From: UBA5359 sp028699365 [NCBI: bacterium]
Lineage (GTDB): Bacteria; UBP13; UBA5359
NCBI GenBank assembly: GCA_028699365.1
Contig: JAQVUQ010000226.1
Location: 1 to 5,147 of the forward strand
Reading direction: 5' to 3'
DNA: 5,147 nt
Shown: piece by piece, positions 1 to 4,739 of the stretch
Position numbering within the stretch: the stretch's first letter is position 1
Layout of the letters: each line of letters opens with the position of its first letter
The notes under the pieces: model-generated
What the model was told of the DNA's origin: nothing
Databases searched by the model: none
Seen by the model: only the letters and a program-made list of their open reading frames with translations
Program-made: the position numbers and the translations under genes

Positions 1-190
1 TACCGTTCATACCTGGCATAACAATATCCATAAAGACTATATCCGGCTGCGAAACCTCTGCCATCTTCAACGCTTCCTGTCCACTGGATGCCATGCCCAC
101 AATTTTTATATCTTCGATTTCCTCCAATATAGTCTTTAATAACCAGGATGATCTTTCATCATCGTCGACAATCAAACATTTGAATTTCAA
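1..190 (-). CDS. Response regulator receiver domain protein (partial, C-terminus outside window)
   Basis: This is the N-terminal 63 residues of a two-component response regulator. The reading frame starts MKFKCLIVDDDE, giving the first beta strand and the acidic Asp cluster (D9-D11) that binds Mg2+. It continues to VFMDIVMPGMNG, where D55 is the expected phosphate-accepting aspartate. These are hallmarks of the CheY-like receiver fold. A TTG start at 190-188 is chosen because a GGAGG ribosome binding site (200-204) sits 9 nt upstream, and the only nearby ATG is followed at once by a stop. The output domain lies beyond base 1, so the controlled process and DNA-binding class cannot be told. No partner kinase is visible. 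The gene follows the tRNA cluster but is separated from it by a terminator, so it should have its own promoter. None with two good hexamers is evident. Confidence 0.9.
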   Translation of the reverse strand, partial: MKFKCLIVDDDERSSWLLKTILEEIEDIKIVGMASSGQEALKMAEVSQPDIVFMDIVMPGMNG

Positions 191-253
191 TTTTACATAC
201 CTCCATCATATTATAATCTGCCAACTTTCTGTAATGCCTCTAATAATAATACG

Positions 254-320
254 ATTGAAAGTGGCATTTCGCTACAGGAAGTTTTCAATTCAGGCCTCAG
301 GAGAACGCCACATATCTTTC
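254..320 (-). promoter_or_regulatory. Possible leader RNA structure upstream of the response regulator
   Basis: The 185-nt gap between the tRNA terminator and the response regulator gene has no convincing ORF. It holds two overlapping dyads. Bases 254-260 (ATTGAAA) can pair with 283-289 (TTTCAAT). The partly shared segment 257-265 (GAAAGTGGC) can instead pair with 307-311 (GCCAC) plus 316-320 (CTTTC). The two pairings use the same bases and so exclude each other. No known riboswitch consensus was recognised. This may be chance. Confidence 0.25.
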
Positions 321-385
321 GTCGTCTCACTGAGCGCTTTACTCCTCTTGTGTTGCTGAAGTGGACAAAATTACATGGCGCACGC

Positions 386-417
386 AAAAAGCCCCCTCCG
401 TTTCCGGAAGGGGCTTT
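386..417 (-). terminator. Rho-independent terminator after tRNA-Asp
   Basis: Read on the minus strand, AAAGCCCCTTCCG and CGGAGGGGGCTTTTT form a GC-rich stem closed by a GAAA tetraloop and ending in a U-tract. It begins 9 nt after the encoded CCA of tRNA-Asp. It closes the tRNA cluster and separates it from the response regulator gene. The plus-strand side has only three T residues, so it should act mainly on minus-strand transcripts. Confidence 0.92.
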
Positions 418-425
418 GAATTCAG

Positions 426-502
426 TGGCGGAGCTGAAGGGATTCGAACCCTCGATCTTCGCCGTGACAGGGCGATGTCCTAAACCGCTAGACGACAGCT
501 CC
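426..502 (-). tRNA. tRNA-Asp (anticodon GUC)
   Basis: A complete 77-nt cloverleaf reads on the minus strand. The acceptor stem GGAGCTG pairs fully with CAGCTCC, with discriminator G and an encoded CCA. The anticodon arm is TCGCC-CTGTCAC-GGCGA, placing GUC at 468-466, and the T-loop is TTCGAAT. It inserts aspartate at GAC/GAU codons. It is last in the tRNA cluster, with its own promoter upstream (527-554) and a terminator downstream. Its D-arm and anticodon arm match the nearby tRNA-Glu(UUC) almost base for base, differing there only at the wobble position. Confidence 0.97.
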
Positions 503-526
503 AAAACTCTATTAAAGACAATGTAT

Positions 527-554
527 ATTCTAACGCATACTTCGCTTTTGTCAA
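527..554 (-). promoter_or_regulatory. Sigma-A-type promoter for tRNA-Asp
   Basis: On the minus strand a perfect -35 box TTGACA (554-549) is followed after 16 bp by TAGAAT (532-527), a 5/6 match to the -10 consensus. Transcription would start near base 520, about 18 nt before tRNA-Asp. The -35 box lies only 2-3 nt past the CCA end of tRNA-Val. There is no terminator between them, so tRNA-Asp could be made both from this promoter and by read-through. Confidence 0.8.
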
Positions 555-556
555 GA

Positions 557-632
557 TGGTGGGCGACACGGGATTCGAACCTGTGACCTCTTGCGTGTGA
601 AGCAAGCGCTCTAACCACTGAGCTAGTCGCCC
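557..632 (-). tRNA. tRNA-Val (anticodon CAC)
   Basis: A 76-nt cloverleaf with acceptor GGGCGAC paired to GTCGCCC, discriminator A and encoded CCA. The anticodon arm is CTTGC-TTCACAC-GCAAG, so the anticodon CAC (599-597) reads GUG valine codons. The T-arm carries TTCGAAT. It starts 6 nt after tRNA-Glu(UUC) ends, so the two are almost certainly made as one precursor. Confidence 0.97.
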
Positions 633-638
633 ATCTTG

Positions 639-715
639 TGGTGACGCTGGCGGGATTCGAACCCGCGACCTTCGCCGTGAAAGGGCGATGTCCTAAACCG
701 CTAGACGACAGCGCC
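639..715 (-). tRNA. tRNA-Glu (anticodon UUC)
   Basis: A 77-nt cloverleaf with acceptor GGCGCTG against CAGCGTC (one G-U pair), discriminator A and encoded CCA. The anticodon arm TCGCC-CTTTCAC-GGCGA places UUC at 681-679, reading GAA and, by wobble, GAG. It would be charged by the glutamyl-tRNA synthetase encoded at 3108-4574. It is followed after 6 nt by tRNA-Val. The segment 716-780 upstream shows no clear -35/-10 pair, only a weak GATAGT. It therefore depends either on a poor promoter or on read-through of the terminator at 783-803. Its body resembles tRNA-Asp(GUC) more than its isoacceptor tRNA-Glu(CUC). Confidence 0.97.
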
Positions 716-782
716 ACGTGCACCCAAACAACAACTATCCAATCAGTTTTTCAATTGCAGGCCATGCTTTAGTCGATTAGAC

Positions 783-803
783 AAAAAACACGGCTTGCGC
801 CGT
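783..803 (-). terminator. Intrinsic terminator after tRNA-Glu(CUC)
   Basis: On the minus strand ACGGC-GCAA-GCCGT forms a short 5-bp GC-rich hairpin with a GNRA-type loop, followed by a U-rich run. It lies 8 nt after the CCA end of tRNA-Glu(CUC). The stem is short, so termination may be incomplete, which would allow read-through into tRNA-Glu(UUC) and tRNA-Val. Confidence 0.7.
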
Positions 804-810
804 TGTGTTA

Positions 811-886
811 TGGTAGCGCATAGGGGACTCGAACCCCTGTCACCGCCGTGAGAGGGCGGCATCCTAGGCCACTAGACGAATGCGCC
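811..886 (-). tRNA. tRNA-Glu (anticodon CUC)
   Basis: A 76-nt cloverleaf with acceptor GGCGCAT against ATGCGCT (G-U at the first pair), discriminator A and encoded CCA. The anticodon arm is CCGCC-CTCTCAC-GGCGG, with CUC at 852-850, reading GAG only. The T-loop is TTCGAGT. It has its own promoter immediately upstream and a terminator downstream, so it forms a single-tRNA unit. Keeping a dedicated CUC isoacceptor next to the UUC one suggests GAG is a frequent codon in this genome, which is inference. Confidence 0.97.
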
Positions 887-899
887 ATAACGTTTTTGT

Positions 900-928
900 A
901 TTCTAACACAAAGATCCGGGTTTGACAA
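900..928 (-). promoter_or_regulatory. Sigma-A-type promoter for tRNA-Glu(CUC)
   Basis: On the minus strand TTGTCA (928-923) is followed by a 17-bp spacer and TAGAAT (905-900), each a 5/6 match to the sigma-A consensus at ideal spacing. The start site would be near base 893, about 7 nt before the mature tRNA 5' end. The same TAGAAT -10 box precedes tRNA-Asp. Confidence 0.82.
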
Positions 929-939
929 GATAAAATCTC

Positions 940-1024
940 TGGCGGAGGGCACAGGATTCGAACCTGCAACCCCTCTCGGGGCGACGGTTTTCAAGACCGC
1001 TTCCTCACCACCCGGGCACCCTCC
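940..1024 (-). tRNA. tRNA-Ser (anticodon UGA)
   Basis: This is a class II tRNA with a long variable arm. The anticodon arm is GCGGT-CTTGAAA-ACCGT, with UGA at 993-991, and the variable stem is CCCC-GAGA-GGGG. The T-arm is GCAGG-TTCGAAT-CCTGT, and the 3' acceptor strand GCCCTCC is followed by G and an encoded CCA. It reads UCA and related serine codons. At 85 nt it is slightly short. Only GGAGGGTGCCC separates the 5' end from the D-loop, so one base of the usual 7-bp acceptor plus U8-G9 pattern seems to be missing, and the D-stem has only about two good pairs. It begins 6 nt after the stop codon of the XRE gene, with no room for a separate promoter outside that gene. It may be co-transcribed and released by RNase P. 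Confidence 0.9.
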
Positions 1025-1030
1025 ACATTA

Positions 1031-1486
1031 CTAGGAACTTCTGACGATCTTTATGTATTTGGACGCAAACCCGAACCCCACCAGAACGTTCTTCCGCTCC
1101 TGGGCATCGAGCTCTTCCGGCATCGAGGCCAGCAGATCGTCCAGCGCATCTTTGAGTAGCGGCTGATCCTCTACTATGTGACCGGCTATCTCCTTTTCGT
1201 CATTGCCGTTATCACTCAGGTAACCGGCCACATGCAGCAGTTGATAAAATGGTATGCCGTATATGGCTGACAGCATATGCAGCTTCCTTATGGACGGTTG
1301 CTTAATCCTGTCGTTCTCCAACTGAGCCAGGTAGTTCTGTGATATCTCTCCACTGGAAAGATTGGTTACATTGCTATAGTTAAGACGAAGGCTCTCACGA
1401 GCAATCCTCAGATAATCGCCAAGACCCAAGCCGTTCACCCCCCGATCTATAATAAATTCTCCGTATCCGTAATTATCAACACGCAA
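1031..1486 (-). CDS. XRE-family helix-turn-helix transcriptional regulator
   Basis: The product is a cytoplasmic DNA-binding regulator of 151 residues in the longest reading. Residues about 22-90 form a Cro/C1-type HTH: LGDYLRIARESLRL (helix 1), then the turn with SQNYLAQLEND as the recognition region, then SIRKLHMLSAIYGIPFYQLL. The loop before the recognition helix is about two residues longer than usual. The C-terminal third is acidic and helical with no domain I recognise, perhaps for dimerisation. The first possible start is TTG at 1486, with only a distant AGGA (12 nt). A promoter predicted at 1493-1521 would start RNA right at that codon. A second TTG at 1429 follows a GGGGGGTGA sequence by 6 nt and places the HTH at the usual position near the N-terminus, so 1031-1429 (132 residues) may be the true gene. 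Targets are unknown. The stop lies 6 nt before tRNA-Ser. Confidence 0.87.
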   Translation of the reverse strand: MRVDNYGYGEFIIDRGVNGLGLGDYLRIARESLRLNYSNVTNLSSGEISQNYLAQLENDRIKQPSIRKLHMLSAIYGIPFYQLLHVAGYLSDNGNDEKEIAGHIVEDQPLLKDALDDLLASMPEELDAQERKNVLVGFGFASKYIKIVRSS

Positions 1487-1492
1487 ATATCA

Positions 1493-1521
1493 ATTTTATC
1501 CTATTTTATGTATAGCGTCAA
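1493..1521 (-). promoter_or_regulatory. Sigma-A-type promoter for the XRE regulator
   Basis: On the minus strand TTGACG (1521-1516), a 17-bp spacer and TAAAAT (1498-1493) make a strong match to the sigma-A consensus, within the 66-nt gap behind the protease gene. The predicted start site, about 1485-1487, falls on the first candidate TTG start codon. This implies either a leaderless message or use of the downstream TTG at 1429. Confidence 0.65.
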
Positions 1522-1552
1522 TACGGACCGGATTGAGGATGAAGGAAGGATC

Positions 1553-2368
1553 TTATCTCTCCTTGGTATACGGTATGGGGATGTATTGAACGGAGGGACG
1601 GCGTTGTGCCGGCTGCGGATAGAGGCCCATCAACTCGTATATCTCCTCGGGCATGTCACAGCTCACTTCCAGCCCCATAGACTTTATCTCCTCAAAGGAG
1701 AGCGGATAGTCATGCGTCCAGCTACCGCTGGTCAGTGCATTAGTTACTGCACGGGCTTTTTCTTCAGGATAACGATCCCTGATAAGTCCGTACATAAACC
1801 GCTCGACCTGCACCATGGCCTTCTCCGCCATATCTGCCAATATCAGGGTTTTGTCGTCGATCTTGTCCACCGTCTTACGGGAGACGGCCCGGAGAACAGA
1901 TATCGCCGGGTACTCGCCCAGTTGAGGATCCACCGGACCCAGCACGGCATTGTAATCCATGACAATGTTATCCGCCGCCAGAGCCAGCATTGTGCCGCCG
2001 GACATGGCATAATGCGGAATAAATACGGTCACCCTGGCTTTGTGGTTTTTCAAGGCACTGGCTATCTGCTCCGCTGCCAGAACAAGACCGCCGGGAGTAT
2101 GCAGAACGATATCGATGGACACATCGTCATCGGTCAGCCGGATTGCTCTGAGAACCTCTTCCGAATCATTAATATCGATATATCTGTAAAAAGGGATTCC
2201 GAAAAGGCTGACTGATTCCTGACGATGGATGAGAAGTATCAGTCGGGAAGAACGTTTGCGCTCCAACTGATTGATATATCGCAACCGGTTCATAAGCAAC
2301 AGCCGTTGCTGCAGCATTGGATATATGATAGACAGAATAATAATGAACCAAAAGATGTTTGTCAGCAC
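1553..2368 (-). CDS. Membrane-anchored ClpP-class serine protease, SDH_sah (serine dehydrogenase proteinase) family
   Basis: This 271-residue protein has the ClpP/crotonase-like fold of the SDH_sah peptidase family, related to SppA and ClpP. Residues 4-19 (NIFWFIIILSIIYPML) form one N-terminal membrane segment, followed by a basic stretch (NQLERKRSSR) expected to lie on the cytoplasmic side. Core motifs are IDIVLHTPGG (HTPGG at 90-94, oxyanion-hole region), YAMSGGTML with the likely nucleophile Ser123, and the family signature LGPVDPQ (143-149). Lysines shortly after this signature are candidates for a general base, but I cannot settle the dyad or triad. The GTG start at 2368 is preferred over the in-frame ATG at 2401. 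GGAGG (2377-2381) lies 8 nt before the GTG, while the ATG has no binding site and sits inside a hairpin. The substrate is unknown. It is the last gene of the apparent gltX operon. Confidence 0.9.
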   Translation of the reverse strand: MLTNIFWFIIILSIIYPMLQQRLLLMNRLRYINQLERKRSSRLILLIHRQESVSLFGIPFYRYIDINDSEEVLRAIRLTDDDVSIDIVLHTPGGLVLAAEQIASALKNHKARVTVFIPHYAMSGGTMLALAADNIVMDYNAVLGPVDPQLGEYPAISVLRAVSRKTVDKIDDKTLILADMAEKAMVQVERFMYGLIRDRYPEEKARAVTNALTSGSWTHDYPLSFEEIKSMGLEVSCDMPEEIYELMGLYPQPAQRRPSVQYIPIPYTKER

Positions 2369-2376
2369 GGTGTCTA

Positions 2377-2381
2377 CCTCC
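2377..2381 (-). promoter_or_regulatory. Ribosome binding site deciding the GTG start of the SDH_sah protease
   Basis: A consensus GGAGG on the minus strand stands 8 nt before GTG at 2368. It shortens the protein by 11 residues relative to the ATG at 2401 and puts the membrane segment right at the N-terminus. Confidence 0.85.
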
Positions 2382-2390
2382 GCTGCAAAT

Positions 2391-2429
2391 CGGCGGGGCA
2401 TAACAACCGCCTGCGAGTCTATGCCGCCG
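2391..2429 (-). other. Intergenic hairpin between glutaredoxin and protease genes
   Basis: On the minus strand CGGCGGCAT can pair with ATGCCCCGCCG: six outer and three inner pairs with a two-base bulge, around a 19-nt loop. It ends about 10 nt before the protease ribosome binding site. No U-tract follows, so it is not a normal terminator. It may stabilise or process the message, or tune translation of the last gene. Confidence 0.45.
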
Positions 2430-2465
2430 TACAGTTATATATTCACCAATAACGCTCTTTCTCCT

Positions 2466-2723
2466 CTAACGCTGTTGTTCTTTGATGCTCAACTCGGAAA
2501 GGGCATGATCTATGGAGTTGCGATTGAAACCTATAACGACTACATTATCGATGCGGATTACAGGCACGCCCATCTGGCCGGAGATCATCATCATCTCCTG
2601 GCGTCCCGAAAGATCGTCGGCTACATTGACCTCCTCAAATGAAAGCCCCTTGCCGCGCAGATACTCCTTGGCCTGCTCACAATAGGGGCATGTGGGTGTG
2701 GTATAGATTATTACCTTTGCCAT
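2466..2723 (-). CDS. Glutaredoxin-like protein (NrdH/YruB type)
   Basis: This is a complete 85-residue thioredoxin-fold protein, typical in size for small bacterial glutaredoxins. It opens MAKVIIYTTPTCPYC, with a dithiol CPYC active site (C12, C15). GVPVIRID holds the cis-proline P54, and IGF at 64-66 is the usual end of the substrate groove. The pattern VPVI...V-I-GF resembles the YruB-like group rather than classical GrxA. It should reduce disulfides or mixed disulfides in the cytosol; whether glutathione or another thiol is the electron source cannot be read from sequence. The ATG is supported by GGAGG (2729-2733) at 5 nt spacing, inside the last codons of the BON gene, whose stop ends one base before this start. 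The two are probably translationally coupled. Promoters for this gene alone were not found. Confidence 0.95.
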   Translation of the reverse strand: MAKVIIYTTPTCPYCEQAKEYLRGKGLSFEEVNVADDLSGRQEMMMISGQMGVPVIRIDNVVVIGFNRNSIDHALSELSIKEQQR

Positions 2724-2724
2724 A

Positions 2725-3063
2725 TCATCCTCCGTTCTGCGGTTCCGTAGTATCAGGTATCAGTTCGTTCACCACATCGACAACTCCGGGCACTGCCCAG
2801 GCAATGTCTCCGGCCAATCGCTTGTGTTCGAGGTCGGGAACGCTCCCCGTCAGCATCGCGACCCCCTCCTCGACAGCAACCTCGACAGCCGAGCCCTTGA
2901 TATCGTCGCTGGCCGACAGGCTCTCCTCAACATCACGTCTGATCTCGATATCTTCCCTGATACCTGAAACGTTTTCGTAATTGGGCCCGTATAACCCGCT
3001 CTTATATCGAGGAGTACCGTACCATCTGCGATATATCTGGTGATACAATCCGTTCATACCCAT
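2725..3063 (-). CDS. BON-domain protein
   Basis: A small protein of 112 residues. The first 35 or so are basic and aromatic-rich (NGLYHQIYRRWYG) and match no domain I know. From about residue 37 to 103 it has one BON domain: DIEIRRDVEESL (helix), then GSAVEVAVEEGVAMLTGSVPDLEHK with the typical V-L-TG-V strand-turn pattern, then AGDIAWAVPGVVDVVNELIP. BON domains are linked to binding membranes or lipids, as in OsmY and secretins. Here there is no signal peptide or membrane helix, so it is likely cytoplasmic or membrane-associated. The start is uncertain. ATG at 3063 or 3057 is preferred, although neither has a clear ribosome binding site; a TTG at 3090 behind GGGAAG is an alternative. Longer readings would overlap gltX. 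It follows gltX by about 45 nt and is tightly coupled to the glutaredoxin gene. Confidence 0.87.
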   Translation of the reverse strand: MGMNGLYHQIYRRWYGTPRYKSGLYGPNYENVSGIREDIEIRRDVEESLSASDDIKGSAVEVAVEEGVAMLTGSVPDLEHKRLAGDIAWAVPGVVDVVNELIPDTTEPQNGG

Positions 3064-3107
3064 TAGAAATGTTTTACCCGCAAAACAGGATTGCAAAACA
3101 ATCTTCC

Positions 3108-4574
3108 CTATACTCGCTCCCTTACAAATTCCGCTGCCTTCCGCAGGCGTATGATGCATTCCTCGCAACCTATCAGTTCCATGGTCTCAAACAGGCCGGG
3201 GCTTGCCTTGCGCCCGGTAAGCGCCAACCTTACGGGATGAATCAACTCTCCTGCCTTGATCTCTTCCGCAGCAGCCAGATTTCGCACCTTCGGCTCTATC
3301 ATCTCAGCCTTGAACGGTTCCATCCCCTGCAACTCTGAAACCAGCTTTTCAAGCCTGTCTGCGGTCTGGGACCGTGTAAACCATTTCTCTGCTGCTTCAG
3401 GTTCGTAACCTTGGGGCCGGATAAAGAAGAATACCACCAGATCGGGGATTTCGCTTAAATAACGCAGGCGCTCCTGAACCAGCTTCAGTGCCTCTTTACT
3501 CTTAAGCACTGTCTCATCGTCCGGTTCTTCCGGTATCAGACCGGCCTGCAGCAGATATGGGAGTCCGGCCTGAAAAAGATCATCCGACGTCATGGCCCTT
3601 ATATACTGGCCGTTCATCCACTCCAGCTTATCGGTATCGAAAACGGCGGGGTTTTTGTTCACCCGCTCGATATTGAACAAGTCGCACAACTCGGTCATAT
3701 CGAATAACTGTTTATCACCATATCCCCAGCCGAGCAGAGCCAGAAAATTAATCATGGCCTGGGGCAATATGCCCTGATCTCTGTAACTTGTCACCGCTGT
3801 GGCGCCATGTCGTTTGCTCAGTCTTGTCCTGTCAGGCCCCATTATAAGAGGTATATGAGCAAACCGGGGAAGTTCAAAGCCCAGGGCCTTGTAAAGCAGT
3901 ATCTGCCGCGGCGTGTTGGAGAGATGGTCCTCGCCTCTGATGACATGGGTTATTCCCATCAGAGCATCGTCCACCACCACAGCAAAGTTATAGGTTGCCA
4001 TACCGTCCGATTTCACGATAACGAAGTCATCGAGCAACGCATTGTCGAAGCTGACCTGTCCCCGCACCATATCATCGACAACTGTCGTTCCGGGAGTCAC
4101 TGCAAAACGCAGGACAGAGGCAGCGCCGGCCTGTAATCTCGACTCACGCTCTCCCGGCGTCAGGCAGCGACACTTTCCACCGTATTTGTATTCGCGCCCT
4201 TCCGCTACGGCACGCGCTCTTTCCGCACTCAGTTCATCGATGGTGCAGTAACAGCGGTAAGCCATGCCGTCACGCTCGAGTCGGTTCATATAACCGGTAT
4301 AGAGATCGATACGTTCGGCTTGAAAGTAAGGTCCGCTGCTGCCGCCTGCCTGCGGTCCTTCATCCCAGGCCAGCCCCAGCCATCTCAATCCCTCCAGGAT
4401 ATCCCGCATGGCTTCCTCGCTGGAGCGCTCCAAGTCAGTGTCCTCGATGCGCAGGATGAATTTTCCACCGGTATTCCTGGCAAAGAGGTAGTTGAACAAC
4501 GCCGTCCTGGCTCCGCCGACGTGAATATATCCCGTCGGACTCGGCGCAAACCTTACTCTGGTCTCTCTCTCCAT
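3108..4574 (-). CDS. gltX: Glutamyl-tRNA synthetase
   Basis: This enzyme charges tRNA-Glu with glutamate using ATP in the cytosol. The 488 residues match the usual length of bacterial class I GluRS. Visible hallmarks are APSPTGYIHVGGART at 10-24, with HVGG as the HIGH motif, and IRGEDHLSNTPRQ near 212-224. RLSKR at 251-255 is the KMSKS loop. An all-helical C-terminal anticodon-binding region ends with AGELIHPVRLALTGRKASPGLFE. A CxC-x24-CxC array (C108, C110, C135, C137) matches the spacing of the zinc site known from E. coli GluRS. The ATG is supported by GGGAG (4581-4585) at 6 nt. It heads a likely operon with the BON, glutaredoxin and protease genes. Whether it also charges tRNA-Gln (non-discriminating, needing GatCAB) cannot be decided here, though that is common in Firmicutes. 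No T-box leader was seen. Confidence 0.98.
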   Translation of the reverse strand: MERETRVRFAPSPTGYIHVGGARTALFNYLFARNTGGKFILRIEDTDLERSSEEAMRDILEGLRWLGLAWDEGPQAGGSSGPYFQAERIDLYTGYMNRLERDGMAYRCYCTIDELSAERARAVAEGREYKYGGKCRCLTPGERESRLQAGAASVLRFAVTPGTTVVDDMVRGQVSFDNALLDDFVIVKSDGMATYNFAVVVDDALMGITHVIRGEDHLSNTPRQILLYKALGFELPRFAHIPLIMGPDRTRLSKRHGATAVTSYRDQGILPQAMINFLALLGWGYGDKQLFDMTELCDLFNIERVNKNPAVFDTDKLEWMNGQYIRAMTSDDLFQAGLPYLLQAGLIPEEPDDETVLKSKEALKLVQERLRYLSEIPDLVVFFFIRPQGYEPEAAEKWFTRSQTADRLEKLVSELQGMEPFKAEMIEPKVRNLAAAEEIKAGELIHPVRLALTGRKASPGLFETMELIGCEECIIRLRKAAEFVRERV

Positions 4575-4592
4575 CTCAATCTCCCTTAACGA

Positions 4593-4673
4593 GTTCCATG
4601 TTCACCGTTCAGAATTATTAAACAAAAAGCTTAAGCAGTCTGCCTGGAAACGTTGAACTTTTGAACCTTGAAC
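4593..4673 (-). repeat. Opposed GTTC/GAAC triple repeats in the gltX leader
   Basis: On the plus strand GTTC occurs at 4593, 4600 and 4607, a period of exactly 7. TTGAAC occurs at 4653, 4661 and 4668, a period of 8 then 7. The two sets are inverted with respect to each other, so the gltX leader RNA could form a stem of three 4-bp blocks (4593-4596 with 4670-4673, 4600-4603 with 4663-4666, 4607-4610 with 4655-4658) around a loop of about 44 nt. Heptad spacing could also reflect a cooperative protein-binding array. Confidence 0.55.
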
Positions 4674-4683
4674 CTCACTATAG

Positions 4684-4711
4684 TTTATACCCTGAAGGAA
4701 TATTATATCAA
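4684..4711 (-). promoter_or_regulatory. Candidate promoter for gltX operon
   Basis: On the minus strand TTGATA (4711-4706), a 16-bp spacer and TATAAA (4689-4684) form a fair sigma-A-type promoter with a start near 4677 and a leader of about 100 nt. A perfect TATAAT (4707-4702) overlaps its -35 box, but the -35 region expected upstream of it is poor. The choice between the two is open. Confidence 0.5.
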
Positions 4712-4739
4712 AGGATAATCAGAATAAGTAGCGGTAATT

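Noticed and set aside
211-723. A 170-residue minus-strand reading frame across the tRNA cluster
   Set aside because: It runs through three tRNA genes and a terminator, and its repeated SSSGLGHRP segments are just the translated tRNA sequences.
940-1024. Selenocysteine tRNA (UCA anticodon)
   Set aside because: The loop reads CUUGAAA, giving anticodon UGA. The acceptor arm is 7 bp or shorter, not the extended arm typical of tRNA-Sec, so this is tRNA-Ser.
426-1486. tRNA-linked integrative element or attachment site (XRE gene beside tRNAs)
   Set aside because: No integrase, no direct repeat of a tRNA 3' end and no other phage-like gene is present; the tRNA genes are complete.
1508-2215. A 235-residue plus-strand reading frame
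   Set aside because: It lies opposite the well-supported SDH_sah protease and matches no known domain. It is rich in His, Arg and Tyr, as expected from an antisense frame, and has no ribosome binding site.
2725-3168. Longer 147-residue version of the BON protein starting at TTG 3168
   Set aside because: It would overlap the end of gltX by about 60 nt and its extra residues do not resemble any domain; an ATG after the gltX stop is more likely.
3807-4589. Several plus-strand frames of 60-110 residues opposite gltX
   Set aside because: They are shadows of the GluRS reading frame, with no domain or start signal of their own.
4575-4739. T-box riboswitch upstream of gltX
   Set aside because: No conserved T-box sequence, specifier loop or antiterminator/terminator pair was found; the nearby terminator belongs to the upstream gene.
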